From an uncultured Clostridia bacterium (GTDB taxonomy: Bacteria; Bacillota; Clostridia; Oscillospirales; Oscillospiraceae), in NCBI GenBank assembly GCA_947164825.1, contig CAMUYE010000014.1, positions 1 through 35,674 on the forward strand: a stretch of 35,674 nt of DNA. Reading direction: 5' to 3'. Position 1 is the stretch's first letter, and every line of letters begins with the position of its first letter. Positions 21,377-29,777 of this stretch are shown here, piece after piece. A program made the translations under genes and the position numbers. The notes beneath the pieces are model-generated. The model worked only from the letters and a program-made list of their open reading frames with translations. It made no database searches and had not been told where the DNA came from.

Positions 21377-21405
21377 ATTGTAGCATAAAGCACCCGCTCT
21401 GTCTA
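21377..21405 (-). promoter_or_regulatory. Promoter of SLH cysteine peptidase
   Basis: Minus strand TAGACA (21405-21400) and TACAAT (21382-21377) are spaced 17 bases apart, 69 bases upstream of the start codon. Confidence 0.75.
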
Positions 21406-21551
21406 CCCCTCCGACGGAAAAAAACCAGCGCCGCTTCGTGGAAAACCGGCGGCGCGTCGGAAAGAAGGCAGAAAGCGCGGAAGCCAGACTGGGTTCATAT
21501 CCCGGCAGGCAGCTGCATAAGCTGTATCAGTACGGCATGGAGGGAACGGAT

Positions 21552-22754
21552 ATGGAATTGTACGAGCTTGCGATCAGACGGGCGGGAGCGCCGACACTGG
21601 CGGAGTTTCAGCGGCGGGAGGGGCTGGCCCCGACGGGACGGCCGGACGGCCTTACCTGGGCTGCGCTGCTGCCCTGGCTGACGGGATATCGGCATTACCG
21701 GGTCGTCCCCGGGGATACTTACGCCCGGATCGCGGCCCGCTTCGGCACCACGGTTCGGGCGCTGATCACCGCCAACCCCAACCAGGACCCGCTTCGGCTC
21801 TACGTGGATCAGACGCTGACGGTTCCCCTGGGTTTTGCCCAGGTGCCGACGGACGTGCCCTTCACCTATGAACTGCTGTCCCTCTGCCTGGAGGGCCTGG
21901 CGGCCCGCTATCCCTTTCTGAGCGTCCGGGCGATCGGCGAGACGCGCTACGGCCGGAAGCTCTGGCAGATCTCCGTGGGCCTCGGCCCCCGGAAGGTGCT
22001 CTACAACGCCGCCCACCACGCCAATGAGTGGATCACGGTCCCGGTGCTGATGAAATTTCTGGAGGACTATGCCCGGGCCGTTTCGGAGAACGGACGGGTC
22101 TACGGCTTCTCCGCCCAGGCCCTCTATCAGCGGACGACCCTGCATCTGGTCCCCATGGTGAACCCCGATGGGGTGGATCTGGTGACAGGCGGGCTCCGGC
22201 GGGAGGATCCCGGCTGGGCCGAGGCCCGGGCCCTGGCGGAAAACTACCCGCAAATCCCCTTCCCGGAGGGCTGGAAGGCCAACCTCCGGGGGGTGGATCT
22301 GAACCTGAACTACCCGGCCCGCTGGGAACAGGCCCGCCAGATCAAATTCGCCCAGGGCTTCGACCGGCCCGGCCCCCGGGACTATGTGGGCGCAGCGCCG
22401 CTTTCGGAGCCCGAGAGCGAGGCCGTTGCGGGCCTGACGGACCGGACGGAGCCGGGGCTCACTGTCAGCCTCCACACCCAGGGGAACGTGATCTACTGGA
22501 AGTTCGGCAGCATGGAGCCCCCCGGAGCCCGGGAGCTGGGGGAGCGATTTGCGGCGGTCTCGGGCTATGCCCTGGAGGACGTGCCCTACGCCTCGGGCTT
22601 CGCGGGCTACAAGGACTGGTTCATCCTCACCCGGGACCGCCCCGGCTACACGGTGGAAGTCGGCGCGGGAGAGAACCCCCTGCCCCTGTCCCAGTTCGAC
22701 GACATCTATGCCCGGACCCTGGGGATCCTGGCCCTGGGCCTGGCGGAGGGGTAA
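21552..22754 (+). CDS. M14 zinc carboxypeptidase with peptidoglycan-binding and LysM domains
   Basis: A 400-residue protein similar to gamma-D-glutamyl-diamino acid endopeptidases, which cut peptidoglycan stem peptides. The N-terminus carries a short peptidoglycan-binding-like segment (about 10-42, LAEFQRREGLAPTGRPDG). A LysM domain follows (about 48-93, YRVVPGDTYARIAARFGTT). The M14 domain shows the zinc ligands His156 and Glu159 (HHANEW) and His308 (VSLHTQG), plus the catalytic Glu369 (YTVEVGAGENP). No signal peptide is seen, which would suit a cortex or mother-cell role, but this is inference. The start at 21552 is 8 bases after GGAGGG; in-frame Met codons at 21438 and 21537 lack sites. 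Confidence 0.92.
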   Translation: MELYELAIRRAGAPTLAEFQRREGLAPTGRPDGLTWAALLPWLTGYRHYRVVPGDTYARIAARFGTTVRALITANPNQDPLRLYVDQTLTVPLGFAQVPTDVPFTYELLSLCLEGLAARYPFLSVRAIGETRYGRKLWQISVGLGPRKVLYNAAHHANEWITVPVLMKFLEDYARAVSENGRVYGFSAQALYQRTTLHLVPMVNPDGVDLVTGGLRREDPGWAEARALAENYPQIPFPEGWKANLRGVDLNLNYPARWEQARQIKFAQGFDRPGPRDYVGAAPLSEPESEAVAGLTDRTEPGLTVSLHTQGNVIYWKFGSMEPPGARELGERFAAVSGYALEDVPYASGFAGYKDWFILTRDRPGYTVEVGAGENPLPLSQFDDIYARTLGILALGLAEG

Positions 22755-22759
22755 GATAC

Positions 22760-22818
22760 CCCGGGGGGACGGCTCTGGGTGTCCGCGGACACACAGAGCC
22801 GTCCCCCCGGGTTTATTC
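22760..22818 (+). terminator. Large palindromic terminator/repeat after M14 gene
   Basis: A perfect 17-bp outer stem (22760-22776 with 22795-22811) encloses the 14-bp palindrome GTGTCCGCGGACAC and is followed by TTTATTC. It acts as a terminator. The GGGGGGACGGCTCT..GTCCGCGGAC layout also looks like a dispersed palindromic repeat rather than an ordinary terminator. Confidence 0.75.
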
Positions 22819-22843
22819 TTTGAGATGTGGGAGCTGGGACAGA

Positions 22844-23884
22844 TCAAGCCTTCGCCAGCAGGGCGTCGCGCTTGTCCCGGGTGGTCCGGATGGAGCTGTC
22901 GTCGGCCTCGGTGAGGCCCCACTCATGCTCCAGCAGGTCGAGGATCCGGTCGTAGGTCTCGGCGGCCTTGCGGTACTCGCCCCGGATCTGCCAGATGTCT
23001 GCGATGCCCATGAGCTCATCCTGGAAGCGGGGTTTGCGGGTGGTCTTCTGGAAGGATCGCTCGTAGCAGTCAATGGCCCGGTCGTAGCCGCACTTGGCCG
23101 CGTAGTACTGGGCGGCCTCGAAGAGGCAGACGGCGTCATCGGGGTGGGCCGCCAGCAGGTCTTCCACGATCCGGTCCGCCCCGGGCTCGTCGAAGCGGGC
23201 CAGGGCGATGTGGGCCCGGTAGATCTCGTTCATAATGGGATTCGCGTCCGGCAGATTGCCCAGACGGGCCAGGTAGTGCTCGGCCTCGTCGGCCCGGTGG
23301 TCGGCCAGCAGGTTGTCGATCAGGTAGAGATAGGGCAGGCGGACGGCGGGGTTGGCCTCCACGGTCTCCCGCCAGAATTCGATGGCCGCCGTGTGGTTGG
23401 ACACGTTCCAGTCCCAGGCCGCGTGGCCCGCGGCCTTGTTCAGGACCCACTGGCTGCCCTTGACGCCGGGGGCCATGCGCACGGCCTCTTTGGCGTATTT
23501 GGCCGCCTTCCGGGCGTACGCGTTCATCTTGTGCCAGTAGAGATAGGCCATGAGGTCCGTAGCCCGCTGCTTGTGCTGCGGGTCGGTCAGCTGGGTCTTC
23601 AGGAATTCCTCATACTCCCAGAACAGGTCCTGGGGCAGATCCTCCTCCGCGTCCATGCGGTTTTCAATGCGGTTGAGCCGCTGTTCGGCGGTGAGGTCGA
23701 AGAGATCGTCAATGCTGACGCCGAAGACCTCCGCCAGCAGGGGCAGGGTGCTGATGTCGGGCATGGCCACGGCGTTCTCCCATTTGGAGACGGACTGGGC
23801 CGCGACGCCCAATTTCTCCGCTAACTGCTCCTGGGTGAGCCCCGCCTTGAAGCGAAGCTGCCGGATCTTCTTTCCGAGTTCCAT
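22844..23884 (-). CDS. XRE-family regulator with TPR-like C-terminal domain
   Basis: A 346-residue protein. The N-terminal helix-turn-helix (about 5-60, KIRQLRFKAGLTQEQLAEKL and SVSKWENAVAMPDIS) is classical XRE. The remainder is alpha-helical with TPR-like units (ALNKAAGHAAWDW-type segments, DRAIDCYERSFQKT, GEYRKAAETYDRILDL), as in peptide- or stress-responsive regulators. Start at 23884 follows ACGGAGGT. The gene has its own promoter and no obvious target nearby. A role as local regulator of the epimerase/aldolase genes is possible but unsupported. Confidence 0.9.
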   Translation of the reverse strand: MELGKKIRQLRFKAGLTQEQLAEKLGVAAQSVSKWENAVAMPDISTLPLLAEVFGVSIDDLFDLTAEQRLNRIENRMDAEEDLPQDLFWEYEEFLKTQLTDPQHKQRATDLMAYLYWHKMNAYARKAAKYAKEAVRMAPGVKGSQWVLNKAAGHAAWDWNVSNHTAAIEFWRETVEANPAVRLPYLYLIDNLLADHRADEAEHYLARLGNLPDANPIMNEIYRAHIALARFDEPGADRIVEDLLAAHPDDAVCLFEAAQYYAAKCGYDRAIDCYERSFQKTTRKPRFQDELMGIADIWQIRGEYRKAAETYDRILDLLEHEWGLTEADDSSIRTTRDKRDALLAKA

Positions 23885-23924
23885 AATGATACCTCCGTTT
23901 CGGTGTTGGTTTGCTTACGGGCTC

Positions 23925-23953
23925 ATCATACAGGACCCGGCCGGAAAAAACAA
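23925..23953 (-). promoter_or_regulatory. Promoter of XRE-TPR regulator
   Basis: Minus strand TTGTTT (23953-23948) and TATGAT (23930-23925) are spaced 17 bases apart, about 40 bases upstream of the start codon. Confidence 0.6.
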
Positions 23954-23991
23954 TGACGCGAACGGCGAGTTCTCTCACCCTTCGGGAGAGT

Positions 23992-25023
23992 TCAGTCCGT
24001 ATCAAAGCGGTACAGCGTCCGGCTGACCCACTCGTTCCCGGCCCGGAGGACCGTGGAGGGGAAGCTGGGGTGGTTCAGGGCGTCGGGGAAGGCTTGGGTC
24101 TCCAGGCAGAGCCCCTGCCGGGGCCCGTAGACCGCGCCGCCCTTGCCCCGAAGTCCGTCGGGGATGTAGTTGCCGGTGTAGAACTGAACGCCGGGACGGT
24201 CGGTGCGGACCTGCAGCGAGATCCCGCTCTTGGCAGCCCAGACCCAGGCCGCGATGGGGAAGCGGTTCTCCCCGTCCCAGTCCACCACCCAGTTGTGGTC
24301 GAAGCCCCGGGCCAGGCGAAGCTGATCCAGGCCGGCGTCGATGCGCGTGCCGATGCGGACGGGCTTTGTCAGGTCCATGGCCGTGCCGCTGACGGCCCGG
24401 ATGGCCCCCGTGGGGATGGATTGCGCGTCGATAGGGGTGAAGCTCTTGGCGAAGAGCTGGATCCGATGATCCAGGACGGAGCCGCTGTCGTGGCCGTCCA
24501 GATTGAAATAGCTGTGGTTGGTCAGATTGCAGAGGGTGTCCCGGTCGCTGACGGCCCGGTACTCGATCAGCAGATCGGAGCCGTCGAGCCAATAGGTCAC
24601 GGCGACGCGCAGATCGCCGGGAATGCCGCCAAGGCCGTTGGGATGGACGCAGAGCAGGGTCACGGCCTCGTCGGAGGCCGCCAGGACCTCCCAGAGCTTC
24701 CGGTCCAGCCCGGCGGAGCCGCTGTGGAGGTTGTTTTCGCCGTCGTTCCGATCGAGACGGAGGCGCCTGCCGCCCAGGGAGCAGGCCGCCCCGCCGATCC
24801 GGTTGGCGTTGGGGCCGATGGTCGCCCCGAAGCAGCTGTCGTGCCGGAGGTATTCATCTATTGTGTCGAAGCCCAGCACTACGTCCAGGGGCTTCCCGTT
24901 CCGATCCGGGACGTACAGGGCCCGCAGGGTCGCCCCGTAGCTCAGCACCTCGGCGCTCAGTTTTTCGTTTTTCAGCCGGATCAGCTCCACCGGCTTGCCG
25001 TCCAGCGTTCCGAATTGTGCCAT
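23992..25023 (-). CDS. galM: Aldose 1-epimerase (galactose mutarotase)
   Basis: A 343-residue mutarotase that interconverts alpha and beta anomers of free sugars. Catalytic His170 sits in NLTNHSYFNL and catalytic Glu308 in CLETQAFPD. Substrate-site residues Arg75 (GPNANRIGG) and His100 (NNLHSG) are also present. The start at 25023 is 6 bases after AAGGAGG; a longer open frame upstream runs into the threonine aldolase gene and is not credible. It lies 10 bases downstream of that gene, so the two are probably cotranscribed. The sugar is unknown. A mutarotase would suit sugar released by the GH31 enzyme, but the distance gives no real support. Confidence 0.95.
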   Translation of the reverse strand: MAQFGTLDGKPVELIRLKNEKLSAEVLSYGATLRALYVPDRNGKPLDVVLGFDTIDEYLRHDSCFGATIGPNANRIGGAACSLGGRRLRLDRNDGENNLHSGSAGLDRKLWEVLAASDEAVTLLCVHPNGLGGIPGDLRVAVTYWLDGSDLLIEYRAVSDRDTLCNLTNHSYFNLDGHDSGSVLDHRIQLFAKSFTPIDAQSIPTGAIRAVSGTAMDLTKPVRIGTRIDAGLDQLRLARGFDHNWVVDWDGENRFPIAAWVWAAKSGISLQVRTDRPGVQFYTGNYIPDGLRGKGGAVYGPRQGLCLETQAFPDALNHPSFPSTVLRAGNEWVSRTLYRFDTD

Positions 25024-25033
25024 TTTTTCCTCC

Positions 25034-26056
25034 TTACAGAATCCGGTCCAGTTCCTCCAGGTATTCGTCCGTGGTGTACCAGGCGGTGGCGAAGCGGACC
25101 ACCGTGTGCTCCGGGTCCGGATTGGACCAGAAGCCCACGGGAAGCTTCTCCCGCAGAGCCTGATAGCGGGCGTTTTCCAGGATGGCGAACTGCTGATTGG
25201 TGGGGGTGTCCATAAAGCAGGGGATGGCGTGTTTTGCCAGGATGGTCTTGAGGCGTTCGGCGGTCTCCACGCCCCGGCGGCCGATCGCAAGATACAGCCC
25301 GTCGGTGAAGAGCGCGTCGAACTGGACCCCGCAGAGACGGCCCTTGGCCATGAGGGCCCCGTGCTTTTTGATGAAGTTGATGAAGTGGGCCGGGGCCTGC
25401 CGGGGAAAGACCACAGCCTCGCCGCAGAGGGCGCCGCACTTCGTCCCGCCGATGTAGAAGGCGTCGCAGAGCGCGGCGATCAAAGGCAGATCCACGTCGG
25501 TATCCCTCGCCGCCAGACCGTAGGCCAGCCGGGCCCCGTCCAGATAGAGCCGCATCCCGAACTCCCGGCAGATCCCGGAGATCTCCGTGAGCTCCTCCCG
25601 GGTGTAGAGGGTGCCCCATTCCGTGGGATGGGAAATGTAGACCGCCCCGGGATAGACCATGTGCTCCACGTTCTCGTCGGCCAGCAGGGCGGCGGCCAGG
25701 GCCCGCAGCTCGTCCGGGTCGATCTTGCCCGCGTGTTCCGGCAGGGCCAGGATCTTGGCGCCCAGGGCCTCGGGGGCTCCGGCCTCGTGGACGTGGATGT
25801 GCCCGGTCTGGGCGGCGATCACGCCCTCCCAGGGCTTCAGGAGGGAGGCCAGCACTACGGCGTTGGTCTGGGTGCCGCCGGTCAGGAAGTAGATCTCGGC
25901 CTCCGGACAGCCGCAGGCGGCCCGGATCCTGGCCCGGGCGCTTTCCGTGAAGCAGTCGAAGCCGTAGCCCGGCTGGGGAATCAGGTTGGTCTCGCAGAGC
26001 CGTTTCAATACGGCGGGATGGGCCCCGCAGGAATAATCATTCTCGAAGGTAATCAT
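25034..26056 (-). CDS. ltaE: Low-specificity threonine aldolase
   Basis: A 340-residue PLP enzyme of fold type I that cleaves threonine or allo-threonine to glycine and acetaldehyde. The PLP-binding Lys is Lys206 in YIGGTKCGAL and the cofactor-pairing Asp is Asp173 in LYLDGARLAYG. The early motif GGTQTNAVVL (60-69) and TGHIHVHEAGA (84-94) are typical. The start at 26056 (MITFENDYS) follows ACAGGAGGT; the upstream open codons come from the intergenic 7-bp repeats and are not protein. galM follows 10 bases later. Confidence 0.95.
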   Translation of the reverse strand: MITFENDYSCGAHPAVLKRLCETNLIPQPGYGFDCFTESARARIRAACGCPEAEIYFLTGGTQTNAVVLASLLKPWEGVIAAQTGHIHVHEAGAPEALGAKILALPEHAGKIDPDELRALAAALLADENVEHMVYPGAVYISHPTEWGTLYTREELTEISGICREFGMRLYLDGARLAYGLAARDTDVDLPLIAALCDAFYIGGTKCGALCGEAVVFPRQAPAHFINFIKKHGALMAKGRLCGVQFDALFTDGLYLAIGRRGVETAERLKTILAKHAIPCFMDTPTNQQFAILENARYQALREKLPVGFWSNPDPEHTVVRFATAWYTTDEYLEELDRIL

Positions 26057-26075
26057 GGGGAACCTCCTGTTGGTA

Positions 26076-26106
26076 GTTGACAGTTGACAATTGACAGTTG
26101 ACAATT
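26076..26106. repeat. 7-bp direct repeats (TTGACAR family)
   Basis: TTGACAG/TTGACAA occurs four to five times in a row with small variations between the threonine aldolase and VanZ-like genes. A shorter block of the same motif in inverse orientation (CTGTCAACTGTCAATT) lies at 26761-26776 on the other side of the VanZ-like gene. Confidence 0.75.
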
Positions 26107-26113
26107 GATCGAA

Positions 26114-26731
26114 TCACGAAGCGCGTGTTTTTTGCCTGTTTGAACAAATGGCCCGGGCAAGGAAAAAACCAATGACGATTCCGAAAAAATTGCAAATCAG
26201 GTCGTCCACGTCAAAGCTTCTGCCATAGGTCGTTAATTGCAACACCTCAAACAAAAAAGGAACGGCAACGGCCACAGCGAATATGTTCTTTCGGGTTACA
26301 CGATCCGTAAGGAACGGAAGAAAAAAGCCAAAGGGTAAAAACATGAGCGTATTTCCGATGAGCATCGTTTTGACCCAGCTTCCGATCGTGAGTTCTCCCG
26401 ACAATGCTCTGATGACAGAAGGGACGAAATTAAATCCTCCGAACTCAAAAAACGGATAAAGCTCATCCCACCATCCATAAAATACGCCGTCAAAGAAAGA
26501 AAGCCAGAAATTCGCGGGCAGGATCACAAGACTGATCAGGCCGGTCAGGTAGCAGACAAACAGCCATATGGCGATTTCACGGGGCCAATTCGCGTTCCGA
26601 TTCTTTCTTTTTATGGAAATCGCCCTTATGAGCGCATATAGGATCCCAACGAAAACGGTAATGGGGATCGCCTGAAAGAAATAGCCCAGGACTGAGCCGG
26701 AATTCATAACGGACCGAAACCATTCAAACAT
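26114..26731 (-). CDS. VanZ-like family membrane protein
   Basis: A 205-residue membrane protein with about five hydrophobic segments. The VanZ-like signature is visible: NFVPSVIRA (about 117-125), then GNTLMFLPFGFFLPFL, FEVLQLTTYGRSFDVDDLICNFFG and a terminal helix. VanZ proteins are linked to lipid II/teicoplanin phenotypes, but most members have no known function. Start at 26731 follows AGGGAG. The gene is clearly more AT-rich than its neighbours and is bracketed by inverted blocks of TTGACAR repeats, which suggests later acquisition. Confidence 0.88.
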   Translation of the reverse strand: MFEWFRSVMNSGSVLGYFFQAIPITVFVGILYALIRAISIKRKNRNANWPREIAIWLFVCYLTGLISLVILPANFWLSFFDGVFYGWWDELYPFFEFGGFNFVPSVIRALSGELTIGSWVKTMLIGNTLMFLPFGFFLPFLTDRVTRKNIFAVAVAVPFLFEVLQLTTYGRSFDVDDLICNFFGIVIGFFLARAICSNRQKTRAS

Positions 26732-26797
26732 GAGAAACTCCCTGTACGCGTAAGCTCTTACTGTCAACTGTCAATTTGTTTCAGGCGGGGAAGGACA

Positions 26798-26818
26798 GAC
26801 AAGCGCGGCTTGTCCCTA
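26798..26818. repeat. Solo end of a hairpin-chain element
   Basis: GACAAGC-GCG-GCTTGTC followed by CCTATAGG matches the right end of the element at 11299-11435 (GACAAGC-ACG-GCTTGTC, CCTACGG). No left partner is visible, so it looks like a remnant. A similar remnant (GGGCGCT..AGCGCCC, CTACAGG) is at 9055-9079. Confidence 0.6.
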
Positions 26819-26821
26819 TAG

Positions 26822-26870
26822 GCGGGTCTGATCCCTGATGCCTGATCCCGGATATCCGATGCCTGAATCC
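26822..26870. repeat. CTGATCC/CTGATGC short repeats
   Basis: The motif CTGATCC, CTGATGC, CCGATGC or CTGAATCC recurs about every 7-10 bases in the leader between the VanZ-like gene and its promoter. Confidence 0.55.
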
Positions 26871-26871
26871 C

Positions 26872-26900
26872 ATTATAGCCCCGCCGCTTCCGTTTGTAAA
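26872..26900 (-). promoter_or_regulatory. Promoter of VanZ-like gene
   Basis: Minus strand TTTACA (26900-26895) and TATAAT (26877-26872) are spaced 17 bases apart. The leader of about 135 bases carries the hairpin remnant and the short repeats. Confidence 0.75.
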
Positions 26901-26921
26901 TGCCAAAGTGCAAAATAGTGG

Positions 26922-26950
26922 TTGCTTTTTTTGACAGGATCCGATATACT
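26922..26950 (+). promoter_or_regulatory. Promoter of nucleotidyltransferase gene
   Basis: TTGCTT (26922-26927) and TATACT (26945-26950) are 17 bases apart. A perfect TTGACA at 26931 lies too close to TATACT to be its -35 partner. Confidence 0.55.
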
Positions 26951-27009
26951 CAAAGGAACGGAGGGCTTTACGCCGTCACCGAATGAAATAAAAAAATGGA
27001 GTGAATACT

Positions 27010-27741
27010 ATGAAGATCAAAGCAGTCGTTCTTGCCGCCGGAAAGGGCACCCGCATGATGTCCGAGGCCAACAATCTGCCCAAGGTCCTGCGTCAGGCCT
27101 GCGGCCGGCCGCTGCTGCATTACGTTTTGAACGCCCTGGACTTCATCCCCGTCGAGGACACCGTCCTGGTGGGCGGCTATATGCGCGAGGCGGTCTTTGC
27201 CGCCTTCCCGGCCTACCCCCACGCGGTCCAGGATCCCCAGCTGGGCACCGGCCACGCGGTCATGTGCGCCCGGGAGCATCTGAAGGACTTTGACGGCACG
27301 GTTCTGGTCTGCTACGGCGATATGCCTCTGCTGAAGAAGGAGGTCTACCAGGGCCTGCTGAACTTCCACGCCGAAAACGGCGCGGCCTGCACCATGCTTT
27401 CCGGCACCTGCGAGGAATACCTGCCCTACGGCCGGGTGCTGCGGGATGAGAACGGCGACTTCCTCCGCATCGTGGAGGACCGGGACTGCACGCCCGAGCA
27501 GAAGGCCATCCGGGAGCTCAACGTGGGCATTTACGCCTTCGACTGCAAGGCGCTGCTGGCAAGTCTGGACGAGATCAAGGATAACAACGCCCAGCACGAG
27601 TATTATCTGACCGACGTTCCCGCCATTCTCCGCGGCCACGGCAAGCGGGTGGCGGTCTACACCGCCGAGCTCAACGAGCAGATCCTGGGCGTCAACACCC
27701 CGGAGCAGCTGGCCCTGACGGAGAAGTATCTGCGCAAATAA
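27010..27741 (+). CDS. Stand-alone GlmU-type nucleotidyltransferase
   Basis: A 243-residue sugar-phosphate nucleotidyltransferase equivalent to the N-terminal domain of GlmU, which makes UDP-N-acetylglucosamine from UTP and GlcNAc-1-phosphate. Motifs: LAAGKGTRM (8-16), LPKVL, QLGTGHAVM, CYGDMPLL, NVGIYAF and NNAQHEYYLTDV. The left-handed beta-helix acetyltransferase domain of bifunctional GlmU (about 450 residues) is absent, and the frame ends cleanly, so it is a natural short form. The start at 27010 is 8 bases after GGAG; the in-frame GTG at 27001 overlaps that site. Either another pyrophosphorylase substrate or a separate acetyltransferase elsewhere is possible. Confidence 0.9.
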   Translation: MKIKAVVLAAGKGTRMMSEANNLPKVLRQACGRPLLHYVLNALDFIPVEDTVLVGGYMREAVFAAFPAYPHAVQDPQLGTGHAVMCAREHLKDFDGTVLVCYGDMPLLKKEVYQGLLNFHAENGAACTMLSGTCEEYLPYGRVLRDENGDFLRIVEDRDCTPEQKAIRELNVGIYAFDCKALLASLDEIKDNNAQHEYYLTDVPAILRGHGKRVAVYTAELNEQILGVNTPEQLALTEKYLRK

Positions 27742-27886
27742 GGCGCAGCCTGGCGCGAACAAGCCCGCGCACAAAAAATATTTGAAAAAAGGCAGAGCAC
27801 GGTGCAACATTTTCCGGTTAATCTGCGTCATAATATTAGAATATTAGAAGATACTGCGATCCATCACGTCGGAAGGGGTAGTTGAT

Positions 27887-28816
27887 ATGAACATTACGCA
27901 AAAGATCGTCGCGGAACTGCGCAAGGCGGTGCAGGGCAAGGATCAGGTCCTTGTCTGGGTCCTGATGACCATTCTTGCCAACGGGAACGTTCTGCTGGAG
28001 GACATCCCGGGCGTTGGCAAAACCAACATGGCCCTGGCCTTTTCCCGGGCTCTGGGTCTGGACTACGGACGGGTGCAGTTCAACCCCGACGTTCTGCCTT
28101 CCGATATTACGGGCTACTCCGTCTACGACAAGCAGAGCGGCAAAATGATCTATCAGAACGGCGCGATCCTCTGCAACCTCTTCCTGGCCGACGAGCTGAA
28201 CCGGGCCACCTCCCGGACCCAGTCCGCTCTGCTGGAGGCCATGGAGGAGGGGCAGGTCACGGTGGACGGCGTCACCCATCTGCTGCCCCGGCCCTTTACG
28301 GTCATTGCCACCCAGAACCCCACCGGCGCGGCCGGTACCCAGCTGCTGCCGGATTCCCAGATGGACCGCTTTACGGTCCGCCTCTCCATCGGCTATCCCA
28401 AGGCCAAGGACGAGCGGGATATGGTTTTGGCCCGCCAGGGCGGAGTCAATCCCCTCGACACCGTGGAGCGGGTGGTCACGAAGGAAGAACTGATTGCCAT
28501 GCAGGACACGGTGGCCGCGGTCTACGTGAAGGATACGGTGGTAAACTACGCGGTCTCCCTTGTGGCGCAGACCCGGAATCACCCCCAGATCCAGCGCGGG
28601 GCCAGCCCCCGGGCGACGCTGGCGGTGGTGGCCATGGCCAAGGCGGCCGCCTTCCTGAACGGACGGGACTATGTGATCCCCGACGACGTGCAGACCGTCT
28701 TCGCCGGGACCGTGGCGCACAGGCTCCTGCTGACCCCCGACGCCCAGGCCCAGGGCATCCGGGAGGAGCAGCTGCTCTCCGGCCTTCTGAGCCAGATCCC
28801 CGCGCCGGGAGTGTAG
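27887..28816 (+). CDS. MoxR-family AAA+ ATPase
   Basis: A 309-residue MoxR-type ATPase, thought to act as a chaperone for maturing protein complexes. Walker A is PGVGKT (41-46), Walker B is LFLADE (98-103) with the MoxR-typical LNRA extension, and the sensor region IATQNPT follows. The C-terminal lid ends GLLSQIPAPG. It is the first gene of the common three-gene set MoxR, DUF58, transglutaminase, with 4 bases to the next gene. Start at 27887 follows GGAAGGGG at slightly long spacing. An AT-rich region with a repeated ATATTAGA lies at about 27833-27849; no promoter could be fixed. Confidence 0.96.
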   Translation: MNITQKIVAELRKAVQGKDQVLVWVLMTILANGNVLLEDIPGVGKTNMALAFSRALGLDYGRVQFNPDVLPSDITGYSVYDKQSGKMIYQNGAILCNLFLADELNRATSRTQSALLEAMEEGQVTVDGVTHLLPRPFTVIATQNPTGAAGTQLLPDSQMDRFTVRLSIGYPKAKDERDMVLARQGGVNPLDTVERVVTKEELIAMQDTVAAVYVKDTVVNYAVSLVAQTRNHPQIQRGASPRATLAVVAMAKAAAFLNGRDYVIPDDVQTVFAGTVAHRLLLTPDAQAQGIREEQLLSGLLSQIPAPGV

Positions 28817-28820
28817 GATC

Positions 28821-29777
28821 ATGGCCGTCAACCGATTGATCTATGCGGGCGTGCTGGTTCTGAGCGCGGTGTTTTACTTCGCCAGCGGGAGCTGGTATGC
28901 CTGGCTGCTGCTGGCGCTGATCCTGGCCCTGCCGCTGCTGAGCCTGCTGGTCTCGCTGCCGGCGATGCTGAGCTGCCGCCTGGAGACCTCCATGGCGGAG
29001 ACGGTGGAGCAGGGCGCGAAAGCCGGGCTCCATCTCCGACTGCACGCCTGGCCTGTTCTGCCTCTGCCCGAGGTGCAGGTCCGTCTGAATCTCCGCACCC
29101 GGGATCAGGAAAAGGATTATCGTTATCTCAGCCGCCTGAATCACGAGGAAGGGGTGCTGGCCCTTTCCACCGATGTGTGCGGCTTTATCTCCGCGGAATT
29201 CCGCCGGGGCCGCGTCTGCGACGCCCTGGGCCTGTTCCGCCTGCCCATTCGGCGGCCAAAGCCGACGCAGATGGCCATCCTCCCGCCGGAGCGTCGGCTT
29301 GACCCGATGCCCCGGCTGGATCAGTTTCTCCAGCAGCAGATGAAGGCCAAGCCCGGCGGCGGAGTCTCCGAGCAGCACGACCATCGGAGCTATCGCCCCG
29401 GCGACCCTGTGAAGGACATCCACTGGAAGCTCTCTCTGAAGACCGACGAGCTGATCATCCGGGAAGCCCTGGAACCCGTGCGGCGCCGGGTGGTGCTGGC
29501 GCTGTATACGCCCCGGGGCCCGCAGGACCGGGCCGAGACCCTGGGCGGCTTCCGCTGGGCCTCTCATTGGCTGCTGGATAACGGCGTGCCCCACTACGCG
29601 GTCTGGATGGAGGGGGAAGAGCTGCGCGAACAGTACATCAGCTCCGAGGAGGATCGGATGGCCGTCCTGCGCGCCGCCTGCCTGGCGCCGGAAAGCTCCG
29701 CCGATCTGCCCAGCCCGCTGTCCATCCAGGCGGATTGGATCTGCCCCCTGGGCCGGAAGGGAGGCGGAGGATCGTGA
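28821..29777 (+). CDS. DUF58 domain protein
   Basis: A 318-residue protein with two N-terminal membrane helices (about 5-45) and a DUF58 domain with a von Willebrand factor-A-like core. The family signature SYRPGDPVKDIHWKLSLKTD is present (about residues 193-212). These proteins are encoded with MoxR ATPases and transglutaminase-like membrane proteins and probably form one membrane complex with them; its function is unsettled. Its stop codon overlaps the GTG start of the next gene. Confidence 0.93.
   Translation: MAVNRLIYAGVLVLSAVFYFASGSWYAWLLLALILALPLLSLLVSLPAMLSCRLETSMAETVEQGAKAGLHLRLHAWPVLPLPEVQVRLNLRTRDQEKDYRYLSRLNHEEGVLALSTDVCGFISAEFRRGRVCDALGLFRLPIRRPKPTQMAILPPERRLDPMPRLDQFLQQQMKAKPGGGVSEQHDHRSYRPGDPVKDIHWKLSLKTDELIIREALEPVRRRVVLALYTPRGPQDRAETLGGFRWASHWLLDNGVPHYAVWMEGEELREQYISSEEDRMAVLRAACLAPESSADLPSPLSIQADWICPLGRKGGGGS

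Noticed and set aside
26076..26106. Several TTGACA hexamers that could be -35 elements
   Set aside because: They belong to a 7-bp direct repeat, with no -10 element at proper spacing on the strand of either neighbouring gene.
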